Of a stretch of DNA of 64,000 nucleotides, positions 27,224-35,192 are shown one piece after another. Made by a program: the position numbers and the translations under genes. This stretch comes from Rhizobium sp. 11515TR (GTDB lineage: Bacteria > Pseudomonadota > Alphaproteobacteria > Rhizobiales > Rhizobiaceae). How positions within the stretch are numbered: the stretch's first letter is position 1; each line of letters begins with the position of its first letter. Where the stretch lies: the NCBI RefSeq assembly GCF_002277895.1, contig NZ_CP022998.1:2461501-2525500 (forward strand), in the 5' to 3' direction. The notes below the pieces were generated by a model, which was not told the origin of the DNA, ran no database searches, and worked only from the letters and a program-made list of their open reading frames with translations.

Positions 27224-27811
27224 ATGGCAAAACGCCTGGAAATGATGGAAGAAAATCGGAACAAGCTGATTGCCGCCGCACGAAAAGCCTTTGCCGAAAA
27301 AGGATTCGCGGCAGCATCCATGGACGAGTTGACCGCGGATGTCGGCCTGACAAGGGGCGCCCTCTATCATAATTTCGGCGACAAGCGTGGATTGCTCGCC
27401 GCCGTCGTCGATCAGATCGACAATGAAATGGCGTTGCGGGCGAAGGAGATCGGCGCACAGGCCGACGGTGACTGGCAAGGACTGCTTGCGGAAGGCGAGG
27501 CCTATATCAAGATGGCGCTTGATCCGGAGGTCCAGCGCATCGTCCTGCTCGACGGGCCGGCTGTTTTAGGCGATCCTTCGAAATGGCCAAGTCAGAACAG
27601 CTGCCTTGCTGCCACCCGGCTGACGGTGTCAAAGCTTCTGGAACAAGAGGTGGTCAAGCCGGTCGATGCCGAGGCGGCAGCCCGGCTCATATCCGGCGCA
27701 GCGCTGAATGCTGCCCTCTGGGTTGCCGCCAGCGATAACCCGGCGGACGTGCTGCCCAAAGCGATAGAGGCCTTCCGGGCGATGGCTTCGGGACTGCTGG
27801 CAAAGACGTGA
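27224..27811 (+). CDS. TetR-family transcriptional repressor
   Basis: 195-residue regulator. Residues 1-60 form the TetR helix-turn-helix (RKAFAEKGFAAASMDELTA in two pieces, then GLTRGALYHNFGDK, the recognition helix). The remainder is a helical ligand domain without a recognisable pocket signature; the WKP-like C-terminal block resembles repressors of small efflux or detox genes. ATG 27224 follows GAGGA by five bases; the frame is open upstream but no ribosome site supports a longer protein. Divergent from ridA. Confidence 0.88.
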   Translation: MAKRLEMMEENRNKLIAAARKAFAEKGFAAASMDELTADVGLTRGALYHNFGDKRGLLAAVVDQIDNEMALRAKEIGAQADGDWQGLLAEGEAYIKMALDPEVQRIVLLDGPAVLGDPSKWPSQNSCLAATRLTVSKLLEQEVVKPVDAEAAARLISGAALNAALWVAASDNPADVLPKAIEAFRAMASGLLAKT

Positions 27812-27830
27812 TGCCGGTTATGGCTCAGCT

Positions 27831-27858
27831 GCTTCCGCGATCGGCGATTCGCGGAAGC
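27831..27858 (+). repeat. Perfect inverted repeat after the TetR gene
   Basis: GCTTCCGCGA pairs with TCGCGGAAGC across an eight-base loop, 20 bases after the TetR stop codon. No T-run follows, so it may be a weak or Rho-assisted terminator, or a message-end stem. Confidence 0.45.
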
Positions 27859-27894
27859 CCTTGCGGCTATGATCGAGAAAGCGGAGTCCCGCCT

Positions 27895-28036
27895 AGTTCA
27901 TCCCGAGCGTGCTTCCGCCTTCATCTTGGCGATATCGCGCAGGGCGCCGGCAAGCACATCCGGGGTTTGCGCGCCACTGACCGCATATTGCTGATTTTTG
28001 AGCGGCATCAATTTCGCTGATGATGAGATCCCGCAT
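27895..28036 (-). pseudogene. Broken 3' fragment of a FrnE/DsbA-family gene
   Basis: About 140 bases closely match the 3' end of the intact FrnE-type gene at 30996-31667 on the same strand: by eye about nine of ten bases agree over the last 97. The fragment keeps the codons for DLIISEIDAAQ and later QQYAVSGAQTPDVLAGALRD, but an internal deletion of about 35 bases removes the GVPFFIF region and a one-base loss near the end shifts the stop to ARSG. Homology stops sharply near 28036. No start or active-site part is present. Confidence 0.85.
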
Positions 28037-28865
28037 AAGTCACGCCGTAGGCTCCGGCCGTTCGCTCGATATGCGCGAAGCCGAGTTCGCCCAGGTGCAT
28101 ACCGGCGATCAACAGCCGCTCCGAGCTGACGAGATCCAATAGCCTCGATCGCGTCGATGCGGCCAGATGTGGATCCTGATCGAACGCGATCGATACATCC
28201 GGGCGTGCGATCTGGATCGAGGGAAAGTGGACGATATCTCCCCAGATCAACAGATTCTTGCCGCCGGAATTGAGACGATAGCCCGTGTGCCCTGGGGTAT
28301 GGCCGGGAAGTGGCATCGCAGTGATGCCGGGAAGCACCTCACCGGCATTGAAAGAGCGCAGCCTGCTGCAATAGCCATCGAACGTTCGACGCGCGAGGAG
28401 AAAGTTGCCGCGGGCGCGCTCCGGCGCTCGGCTCAAATTGCCGTCATCCTGCCAGAAGGCGATTTCGCGATTGTGGACGACAAGCTCGGCGTTCGGAAAG
28501 GTGGCGTCTCCGGAAGCGTTCATCAGCCCTCCGATGTGATCCGGATGGGCATGTGTCAGGAGGATCGTGTCTATATCGAGAGGCTGGATGCCGGCCAGAG
28601 CGAGATTGGTTTCCAGCCGGCCACCCCATTGCCTGAAACCACCCGCTCCCGCGTCGATCAGGACCGTGCGACCGCCACCACGCACCATGTAGCAGTTGAT
28701 ATGGATCGAGGCGGGGTCCTCTATCCCCGTATTCGCCTGCATCCGAAAGGCATCTGCCGGGTCGATATTCGAGAGGAGGTCGAGGCTGGCGGCAAGGTGG
28801 CCGTCGCTGATGGCGGTAATTGTTAAGTCGCCAACCCGCTGGCTGGGAAAAGCTGGATTAGTCAT
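28008..28865 (-). CDS. Metallo-beta-lactamase-fold hydrolase
   Basis: 285-residue cytosolic hydrolase. The zinc-binding motif HAHPDH is at residues 105-110, with HTPGH near 188 and GDIVHF near 213 supplying later ligands; the pattern is that of lactonase/glyoxalase-II-like members. ATG 28865 has GGAGAAAACA upstream; the longer frame to 28928 is unsupported. Its last residues (about GSHHQRN) and its stop codon are encoded by the frnE fragment, so the native C-terminus may have been lost when that junction formed. Last gene of a three-gene cluster with the tautomerase, 20 bases apart. Substrate unknown. Confidence 0.85.
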   Translation of the reverse strand: MTNPAFPSQRVGDLTITAISDGHLAASLDLLSNIDPADAFRMQANTGIEDPASIHINCYMVRGGGRTVLIDAGAGGFRQWGGRLETNLALAGIQPLDIDTILLTHAHPDHIGGLMNASGDATFPNAELVVHNREIAFWQDDGNLSRAPERARGNFLLARRTFDGYCSRLRSFNAGEVLPGITAMPLPGHTPGHTGYRLNSGGKNLLIWGDIVHFPSIQIARPDVSIAFDQDPHLAASTRSRLLDLVSSERLLIAGMHLGELGFAHIERTAGAYGVTYAGSHHQRN

Positions 28866-28885
28866 TGTTTTCTCCAACCGGCCGC

Positions 28886-29212
28886 TCAATTTCGCGCGTA
28901 GAGGCATGCGGCTCCATAGCCGAAGCAACGGATGCGCGCGGTAAGGGCGAGCTTGTATTTGATGGCGTCGTCCAGGCCTTGCATGAAGAGATCCATGACC
29001 GCCGGCGTGCGAAAGGGTTCAAGGCGATATCGGATGTCTGCAAAGACCTTATGTCCTCGGCCGGAGCGGACAGCGACATAGATGACATGCACGTTGGCCA
29101 ATGCAGCTCGAAGGATGCCCGTGCAAAGTTCGATGCATTGCTCCGTGAGATCGGCAAGTGCTTCGTCATCCGGCATGCTTTCTGCGGAGATGAAGATTGT
29201 GATGTTCGGCAT
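28886..29212 (-). CDS. Tautomerase-superfamily protein
   Basis: 108-residue protein beginning MPNITIFIS: removal of Met would expose the N-terminal proline that is the catalytic base of the 4-oxalocrotonate tautomerase superfamily. It is longer than the 60-70-residue one-domain tautomerases and resembles the fused or MIF-like sizes. Six bases separate it from the upstream unknown gene, and 20 from the metallo-hydrolase gene, so the three are one transcript. Two other acidic/basic active-site residues cannot be placed with certainty. Confidence 0.75.
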   Translation of the reverse strand: MPNITIFISAESMPDDEALADLTEQCIELCTGILRAALANVHVIYVAVRSGRGHKVFADIRYRLEPFRTPAVMDLFMQGLDDAIKYKLALTARIRCFGYGAACLYARN

Positions 29213-29218
29213 CAGAAC

Positions 29219-29764
29219 CTACCGCGCTGTCTCGGAGGCGGCATTCTTGCCACTCGTCAATTGTGTCGTCATCGGTTCGTAGACCTGAACATCTCCGGGC
29301 AGATGCCGAATGTCTGTAATCGCGGAACGCTTCACCTTGGCGAGCCAACGGTGCTTCGGGAGCTTCTCCATTGCCACCGCATGCATTGCGGACGGGGTGA
29401 GGCCCAGCCGGGTGAGGGGCTCGGGGCCATAAGCGCTTAGCACCAGATATTCGTCTTCACCGATTACCGGCGCTCGCTCGATGCCATCATAAAGGTTTCG
29501 GTGCCAATCGGTGATGTGCTGCTGCCAACGCGCAAAATTTCCACCACCCTTTTGGCGATATTCCTCACCCGTCAGAACATCGAGGCCATCGATCGAATGC
29601 AAGGCAAGATAAACCGGGCAACCGCGGCTGATTGCCTTCAAGCGTTGCGAGGTGTGAAAGCCAGTCACTGAAATCAGGGCTGGGAGCTTATCCAGGCTAT
29701 AGAAGTCGTTCCATTCCGCTTCGCTGGCTGGATCAGCAAAGCTGCATTCTACCGTGTAGATCAT
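29219..29764 (-). CDS. Unknown protein, first gene of the tautomerase cluster
   Basis: 181-residue cytosolic protein that I do not recognise. It starts MIYTVECSFADPASEAEWND and has repeated short alpha/beta-like blocks (FYSLDKLPALISVTGFHTSQR; YLALHSIDGLDVL), which suggest a dimeric alpha-beta barrel of the EthD/monooxygenase type; that is a fold guess only. ATG 29764 is preferred over one eight codons upstream. A 168-base spacer separates it from the divergent LysR gene, the likely regulator. Confidence 0.7.
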   Translation of the reverse strand: MIYTVECSFADPASEAEWNDFYSLDKLPALISVTGFHTSQRLKAISRGCPVYLALHSIDGLDVLTGEEYRQKGGGNFARWQQHITDWHRNLYDGIERAPVIGEDEYLVLSAYGPEPLTRLGLTPSAMHAVAMEKLPKHRWLAKVKRSAITDIRHLPGDVQVYEPMTTQLTSGKNAASETAR

Positions 29765-29932
29765 CGTATCACCTTTAACTACAAGCACCGGTTTCGGTCT
29801 TGTTTCTCATTGATATTTGATCATGATAGAGCGCCATTTATCGGTGATATATCGATATCGGCTCATGCTTTAGTGACCAAATATCAAGGTCACAGCCGTT
29901 CGAGTGCCGAACCATCACGTCGGGAGCCGCCC

Positions 29933-30832
29933 ATGCGTCGCAAAATTCCAAGCAATTCTGCGCTCCTGGCGTTCGAGGCGTCGGCTCGCCATGGAAGCTT
30001 CGCTCGCGCTGCCGAGGAGTTGGCTCTGACCGAAGGAGCGATCAGCCGCCAGATAAGCCGGCTCGAAGCCTTTCTCGGTGTCACGCTGTTTGAGCGGGTC
30101 GGCAATCGTGTTCGGCTCTTGCCGAATGGAGAGCGCTATGCCGTACAGGTTCGTGAGTCACTGGATCGGCTGGAGCGCGATAGTCAATATCTGATGGGGC
30201 AGCCCAATGGCGGCGCGAATATCGATATCGCCACCATCCCGACCTTCGCCGCGCGCTGGCTTATTCCCCGTCTTGGGCGGTTCCGCGAAAAGCACCCGAA
30301 TATTATCGTGCATCTTGCCGAACGGATGGAGCCTTTTGTCCTTACTGGAAGTGGGTTTGATGCAGCGATCCATTTCGATCACCCTGCCTGGACCGGAATG
30401 AGAATGCATCGGCTGTTGCAGGAGACGTTAGTTCCGGTTTGCCATCCGACGCTTCTCGGTAGCGCGGAAGCGCCGCCATCTCTCGATGAACTGCCGCGCC
30501 TTCATCGACGCCAGAATCCGGACGCCTGGCAGCGCTATGCGCAGGAGGCCGGGATTGTGCTGACCAATCCTGCGATCGGCCCGCGCTACGATCTTCACGT
30601 CATGCTGATTGAAGCTGCGCTCGCTGGGCTGGGCGTCGCCCTGGTGCCACGTCTCTATGTCGAGACGGAGTTGGCAGAAGGTCGCCTCGTTGCGCCATGG
30701 CCCGATGGTCAGTCGATCTCCAAGACCTTCTGTCTCATCCTGCCGGAGCCGATCCGATTGAGCGACGGTCCGATCCAGGATTTTGCGAATTGGCTCCTCA
30801 TGGAATCGCGGACGGCGAATATAACGATCTGA
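29933..30832 (+). CDS. LysR-family regulator (GcvA-like)
   Basis: 299-residue regulator. N-terminal winged helix (residues about 6-65) with FARAAEELALTEGAISRQISRLE as the DNA-binding segment in two parts, then a type II periplasmic-like co-inducer domain (TIPTFAARWLIPRL near residue 100). The FEASARHGSF and TIPTFAARWL features place it near the GcvA/AmpR branch. ATG 29933 lies after CGGGAG. Divergent from the unknown-tautomerase-hydrolase operon, which it probably controls. TATCG-N9-CGATA at 29837-29855 in the spacer could be its binding site. Confidence 0.88.
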   Translation: MRRKIPSNSALLAFEASARHGSFARAAEELALTEGAISRQISRLEAFLGVTLFERVGNRVRLLPNGERYAVQVRESLDRLERDSQYLMGQPNGGANIDIATIPTFAARWLIPRLGRFREKHPNIIVHLAERMEPFVLTGSGFDAAIHFDHPAWTGMRMHRLLQETLVPVCHPTLLGSAEAPPSLDELPRLHRRQNPDAWQRYAQEAGIVLTNPAIGPRYDLHVMLIEAALAGLGVALVPRLYVETELAEGRLVAPWPDGQSISKTFCLILPEPIRLSDGPIQDFANWLLMESRTANITI

Positions 30833-30995
30833 CGGCCGTGGATTTATAGGCCTCGAGAATGTCCGGATTAACACGGCATTGGTTTTCGGGTTTTTGCAGC
30901 GGCGGGGCTAGCCGTTTTGAGATCGTTTCAGCAAAAATTCGAAAGACGCCCTGCCGACGCCATTCCCTCCAGAGTGGCGCCTCTGCGGATCGTGA

Positions 30996-31667
30996 TTAAT
31001 TCATCCCGGCGCGTGCTTCCGCCTTCATCCTGGCGATATCGCGCAGCGCGCCGGCAAGCACATCCGGCGTCTGGGCGCCGCTGACGGCATATTGCTGGTC
31101 GAAGATGAAGAAGGGCACGCCGTTGACGCCGATCTTCTGGGCGGCGTCGATTTCGCCGATGATGAGATCGCGATCCGCGTCGGAGGCAAGCAGCGTTGAT
31201 ATGACCGAACGGTCGAGCCCGGCTTCTTCGGCAATGTCGAGCAGCACTGCGTGATCGCCGACATTGCGACCTTGTTCGAAATTCGCCTTGAAGAGAGCAT
31301 CCACCACCTTGTCCTGCTTTTCGCGGCTTTCGGTGACGGACCAATGGATGAGGCGATGGGCGTCGAGCGTGTTCGGGCCGATCTTGATGGCGTCGAAATC
31401 GAACTTGATGCCCACTTCGCGGCCGAGCTCGGTCAGCATCTTGTGTCCCTCAGCGACGCGTTCAGCGCCGCCGAGCTTCTGCTCGAGCGCCTTCTTCTGG
31501 TCAACGCCCTCTGGTGGATAGTCGGGATTGAGCCGATAGGGTCGCCAGTTGAGGTCGACGCCTATTTCGTCCTGTACCTCGGCAATTGCCAGCTCCAGGC
31601 GGGCCTTGCCGAGATAGCACCATGGGCAGACGACGTCCGAGACGATGTCGATCGTGATGCGTTCCAT
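30996..31667 (-). CDS. DsbA/FrnE-family oxidoreductase (intact copy)
   Basis: 223-residue thioredoxin-fold protein of the FrnE group. The active-site CPWC motif is at residues 14-17, a helical insertion follows, and the cis-proline loop GVNGVPFFIF lies near 181. No signal peptide, so it acts in the cytosol; relatives are polyketide or redox-stress isomerase/oxidoreductases. Its 3' end is duplicated as a fragment at 27895-28036, about 3.1 kb upstream on this map and in the same orientation. Confidence 0.88.
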   Translation of the reverse strand: MERITIDIVSDVVCPWCYLGKARLELAIAEVQDEIGVDLNWRPYRLNPDYPPEGVDQKKALEQKLGGAERVAEGHKMLTELGREVGIKFDFDAIKIGPNTLDAHRLIHWSVTESREKQDKVVDALFKANFEQGRNVGDHAVLLDIAEEAGLDRSVISTLLASDADRDLIIGEIDAAQKIGVNGVPFFIFDQQYAVSGAQTPDVLAGALRDIARMKAEARAGMN

Positions 31668-31760
31668 GGTTTCATCCTTTCGGTTTTCGGGCTGTTCCCC
31701 TCCATCTAGGCCTTTGCACCGATGGCTTCAACCGGTTACCGAAAGGGAACCATTGCGATG

Positions 31761-33572
31761 CTATTGCGCCGAGGCGTCCCACCACGCGGGTAAATAGTAG
31801 CCATAGAGCGGCAAAGCCGCGGGATGATCGATGCGGCTGCGCCGCGCAGCCCATTGCTGGTCGACATGATAGAGCGGCACAAGATAATAGCCGGAGATCA
31901 GCATCCGATCGAACGAACGCACGGCGTCGCGAAAATCCTCGGCTGAGTGTGCGGTCAGGAAATGCGATATCAAGGTATCTACGTCGGGATCTTCGACGAG
32001 GGCAAAGTTGAAGCTGCCTGGCATTTTCGCGGCGGCGGAACCCCAGCGGGCCACCTGTTCGATTCCTGGCGACAACGACGAGGGATAGGATTTGATGATC
32101 ATGTCGTAGTCGTAGTTGATCGTCCGCAGCTGATACTGTGAATCATCGACCGTACGAATTGTCACCGCGATACCAAGCAGTTCCAGAGACCGGCGGTAGG
32201 GGATCGCGATGCGCTCCTGGTCTGCGTTTTGCGTCAATATCTCGAAGCTGAGCTGGCGGCCGTTCTTATCGACCATCTTCTCGCCGCGGATCGTATAGCC
32301 ACCCTCCTTGAGCAAGGCTACCGCCTTACGCAGGATCTTGCGGTCACGCCCGGAACCGTCGCTGACGGGAAGCCTGTAGGTGCCATCGAGCACGTCCGGA
32401 TCTATGCGGTCCTTGATCGGACCCAGCATCGCGAGTTCGCGCGCATCCGCGGGAACACCGAAGGACGAAAGATCGGAATTCTGCCAATAGCTCTGCGTGC
32501 GCTGGTAGGCGCCCGAGTAGAGATTGCGGTTCATCCATTCGAAATCGAAGGCAAGCGTCAGTCCCTTGCGCACATTCTTGTCGGCAAACATCGGCCGCCG
32601 TGTATTGAAGACGAAACCGAGCATGCCGCTTGGCGTTTTCGGCCTAAAGGTCTCCTTGACGATGGCGCCGGAGGTTACTGCCGGGAAGTTGTAAGCCTGC
32701 TGCCAATGGCTGGGGCTGCCGTCCGGATAGATATCGACATCGCCTTTCTTGAAGGCTTCGAACAGAGTGGTGTCCTGCAGGAAATAATTGACGGCGATCT
32801 CGTCATAATTGTCGATGCCGATTTTTGACGGGAGATTCTTGCCCCAATAGTCGTTACGGCGCTCGAAGACGATGCGCTGGCCGGGATCGATACTTTTGAT
32901 CCTGTAGGGGCCGGAACCGACGGGAATACGAAGCGAAGTCTGGTCGAAACCATCGGGATCGACGGCGTGCTTCGGCAGAATCGGCAGCGACGAGGCGATG
33001 ATCAGCGGAGTTTCGCGATTGGCCTTCGCGTTGAAGCGGATCAGTACGCTGTGCTCGCCGACTTTTTCCATGCTGTCGATGGTCTCAAGCCACGACGAAA
33101 ATGGCACGCGACCTTTGTCGCGCAGCAACTGGAATGTGAAGATCACATCTTCCGGCGTTACAGGTTGCCCGTCCGACCATTTGGCTTCGGGATTGAGGTT
33201 GAATCGGATGAAACTCCTGCTTTCGTCCCATTCGACCGTCTGCGCCAACAATCCGTAAAGGGTGAAAGGCTCGTCGCGCGAGCGCACCATCAGCGATTCG
33301 TAGAGGAGGTAGCCATATTCCGGGTCCCACATGCCGCGTGCGGTTGTGCGCATGCTTTTCAGGATGAAGGGATTGAGATTGTCGAAAGTGCCGACGACGC
33401 CATAGCTGACGCGGCCGCCCTTTTTGACATCCGGATTGACGTAAGGGAAATGCTTGTAGTCCGCCGGCAACGCCGGATCTCCATGCATGGCGATGCCGTA
33501 AAGCGGCTGAGCCGCCGCGGCGTTGCACAAGGTTGCGAAGAACAGGAGGGCAGCGATCCGGAGCGCTTGCAT
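31761..33572 (-). CDS. Peptide-type ABC binding protein (YejA-like)
   Basis: 603-residue extracytoplasmic binding protein of the oligopeptide family 5 type. Signal peptide about residues 1-21 (ending AAAAQ). Blocks of the YejA branch are visible: ALPADYKHFPYVNPD near the mature start, SDGQPVTPEDVIFTF near 130, and IPVGSGPYRIKS near 215. No ABC permease or ATPase gene is adjacent, so its partners lie elsewhere. YejA members import antimicrobial or murein peptides, but that substrate is inferred. Confidence 0.88.
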   Translation of the reverse strand: MQALRIAALLFFATLCNAAAAQPLYGIAMHGDPALPADYKHFPYVNPDVKKGGRVSYGVVGTFDNLNPFILKSMRTTARGMWDPEYGYLLYESLMVRSRDEPFTLYGLLAQTVEWDESRSFIRFNLNPEAKWSDGQPVTPEDVIFTFQLLRDKGRVPFSSWLETIDSMEKVGEHSVLIRFNAKANRETPLIIASSLPILPKHAVDPDGFDQTSLRIPVGSGPYRIKSIDPGQRIVFERRNDYWGKNLPSKIGIDNYDEIAVNYFLQDTTLFEAFKKGDVDIYPDGSPSHWQQAYNFPAVTSGAIVKETFRPKTPSGMLGFVFNTRRPMFADKNVRKGLTLAFDFEWMNRNLYSGAYQRTQSYWQNSDLSSFGVPADARELAMLGPIKDRIDPDVLDGTYRLPVSDGSGRDRKILRKAVALLKEGGYTIRGEKMVDKNGRQLSFEILTQNADQERIAIPYRRSLELLGIAVTIRTVDDSQYQLRTINYDYDMIIKSYPSSLSPGIEQVARWGSAAAKMPGSFNFALVEDPDVDTLISHFLTAHSAEDFRDAVRSFDRMLISGYYLVPLYHVDQQWAARRSRIDHPAALPLYGYYLPAWWDASAQ

Positions 33573-33836
33573 GGCATCCTTTCCGGGAAGGGTACGATTC
33601 GGCCGAACATTATCATGAGCGTGCCGAATTCAACACGCGACTGCGGAAATCTTAGGACTTGGCAGAAAAGGCCAAAGAAAAGCTGGATATCCGTGCCAGT
33701 GCGATGTAACAGGGGTGCCGGGTTTCTCGGGTCATGTATTTGCCTTATTCATTCGACAGGTGGACGACGGTTTGACCCGAATTGCATGGGACGGCGTGCT
33801 GTCGTCCCGAAGCGGATTTCAGGAGGCGGTTTCGCT

Positions 33837-34496
33837 ATGATGTTCAAGACTGACAACAAAATGCGGGCAGGTCTCTCTGCTCTGGCTCTCATGATTGGCG
33901 CGGCGATGCCGGCTGCCGCTTTCGCGCAGGATGCGTCCAACGCAGCTCCCGCCGATGGCGGTGGTGATCCCAATCAGCCGCGTCTGGGCTGGTATAAGAC
34001 CTGCACCAAGCAGGACGATGCTGACATCTGCATCGTGCAGAATCTGATCATGGCAAACAACGGTCAGCTCGTGACGGCTGTCGGCCTCATCTCCGTCGAT
34101 GGCAAGGTCAACCGCAAGATCCTGCAGATCTCGGTTCCGACCGCCCGCCTGATCCCGCCCGGCATCACCATGCAGGTCGATGGCGGCAAGGGCCAGAAGC
34201 TCGACTACGCCGTCTGCCTTCCGGACAAGTGCACCGCGGAAGTGCCGGTGACGGACGCGATGATCGCTTCGCTGAAGAAGGGCACGGACGTCACCTTCAC
34301 CTCGGTGAACTTCCGCCGCGCTCCGAACCCGATCAAGATCTCGCTGACCGGCTTCGGCGCCGCTTATGACGGCCCGGCGATCTCCGATTCGAAGCTCGCT
34401 GAAAGCCAGAAGAGCCTGCAGGACAGCATGCAGAAGAAGGCCGAGGAAGCACGCAAGAAGCTCGAAGACGCACAGAAGGCTGCCAAGCAGCAGTAA
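33837..34496 (+). CDS. Invasion-associated locus B (IalB) family protein
   Basis: 219-residue secreted or periplasmic protein. A signal peptide (about residues 1-32, ending AAAFAQ) precedes the IalB-like domain with paired cysteines (W-YKTCTKQDDADICIVQ and VCLPDKCTAE), then a lysine- and alanine-rich coiled tail from about residue 185. The family is known from Bartonella and other Rhizobiales, where it is tied to host-cell contact. ATG 33837 stands ten bases after a strong AGGAGG. It ends in a strong terminator. Confidence 0.88.
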   Translation: MMFKTDNKMRAGLSALALMIGAAMPAAAFAQDASNAAPADGGGDPNQPRLGWYKTCTKQDDADICIVQNLIMANNGQLVTAVGLISVDGKVNRKILQISVPTARLIPPGITMQVDGGKGQKLDYAVCLPDKCTAEVPVTDAMIASLKKGTDVTFTSVNFRRAPNPIKISLTGFGAAYDGPAISDSKLAESQKSLQDSMQKKAEEARKKLEDAQKAAKQQ

Positions 34497-34520
34497 GTGG
34501 ACGATAGTCTCGTTTCATGA

Positions 34521-34555
34521 GAAAAAGCCCGGAGCGATCCGGGCTTTTTCTTTGC
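34521..34555 (+). terminator. Strong intrinsic terminator after the IalB-type gene
   Basis: GAAAAAGCCCGGA pairs perfectly with TCCGGGCTTTTTC around GCGA (13-base stem), with the T-run in the 3' arm. It stands 24 bases past the stop codon. Confidence 0.95.
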
Positions 34556-34587
34556 GCTAATGACCGCATACGATGCTGGGAAGCCAA

Positions 34588-34622
34588 ATAAAAAGGAAAG
34601 GCGTTGGGAGCGCCTTCCCTTT
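34588..34622 (-). terminator. Terminator of the hspQ gene
   Basis: AAAGGAAAGGCG (34592-34603) pairs with CGCCTTCCCTTT (34611-34622) apart from one mismatch; read on the minus strand it runs into TTTTTATTT. It lies 26 bases after the hspQ stop and is back to back with the IalB-gene terminator. Confidence 0.8.
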
Positions 34623-34647
34623 CGAATAGGATAGGTTTTACTGGCGT

Positions 34648-34977
34648 TTAATGGGCGAAGCTCATTTTGGGCTTGAGCTGCCCCGTCGGGGCTTGATCGA
34701 AGATCTGAGCGACCTGCGGATTGCGCAGGGGAACGCCGCTCTCATCGTTGATGAGGTTCTGTTCCGACACGTATGCGACATATTCCGTCTCGTCGTTTTC
34801 GGCGAGAAGGTGATAGAAGGGCTGATCCTTATCGGGACGCACTTCTGCGGGGATGGAATTCCACCATTCCTCTGTATTTGCGAATTCCGGATCGACATCG
34901 AAGATGACACCACGGAAGGGGAACATCCGGTGTCGAACCACGTCGCCAATATTGAATTTTGCGTTTCGTTGTTTCAT
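34648..34977 (-). CDS. hspQ: Heat-shock protein HspQ
   Basis: 109-residue protein of the HspQ/YccV hemimethylated-DNA-binding-fold family; in enterobacteria HspQ promotes Lon proteolysis and is heat induced. The conserved core FNIGDVVRHRMFPFRGVIFD lies at residues 8-27 and QPFYHLLAEND near 60. ATG 34977 follows AGGAAG (34985-34990) by seven bases. Its upstream region carries a heat-shock-type promoter with a palindrome in the spacer. Confidence 0.9.
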   Translation of the reverse strand: MKQRNAKFNIGDVVRHRMFPFRGVIFDVDPEFANTEEWWNSIPAEVRPDKDQPFYHLLAENDETEYVAYVSEQNLINDESGVPLRNPQVAQIFDQAPTGQLKPKMSFAH

Positions 34978-35001
34978 GGCACGACTTCCTTTCAAGCAAT
35001 C

Positions 35002-35030
35002 ATGTGGTGACTTTCACCACTGATATCAAG
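35002..35030 (-). promoter_or_regulatory. RpoH-type heat-shock promoter of hspQ
   Basis: On the minus strand CTTGAT, 17 bases, CCACAT. This fits the alphaproteobacterial sigma-32 consensus (about CTTGAA-N17-CCANNT). The predicted start site near 34995 leaves a short leader before the ribosome site at 34985-34990. Fits the heat-induced family. Confidence 0.7.
35004..35020. promoter_or_regulatory. Perfect palindrome inside the hspQ promoter
   Basis: GTGGTGA-CTT-TCACCAC: seven-base arms, three-base centre. It occupies the -10 side of the spacer of the promoter above, where a bound repressor would block polymerase. The binding protein is unknown. Confidence 0.6.
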
Positions 35031-35156
35031 GATTTTGCCCCATTCCTTCATCGAAATGTCACATTCGGCCCGAGTTATTCGGTCGAGCAGCATGTGATCG
35101 CTCAATGCGAAGACGCTATCGGGCGGGAGACCTGCCACCGGCTTCCCAATCATGGA

Positions 35157-35186
35157 GAAAGCCCCGGCAGACCGGGGCTTTCGTGC
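35157..35186 (-). terminator. Terminator of glnA
   Basis: GAAAGCCCCGG (35157-35167) pairs perfectly with CCGGGGCTTTC (35172-35182) around CAGA; read on the minus strand it ends in TTTC. It lies just past the glnA stop codon. Confidence 0.85.
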
Positions 35187-35192
35187 CCGATA

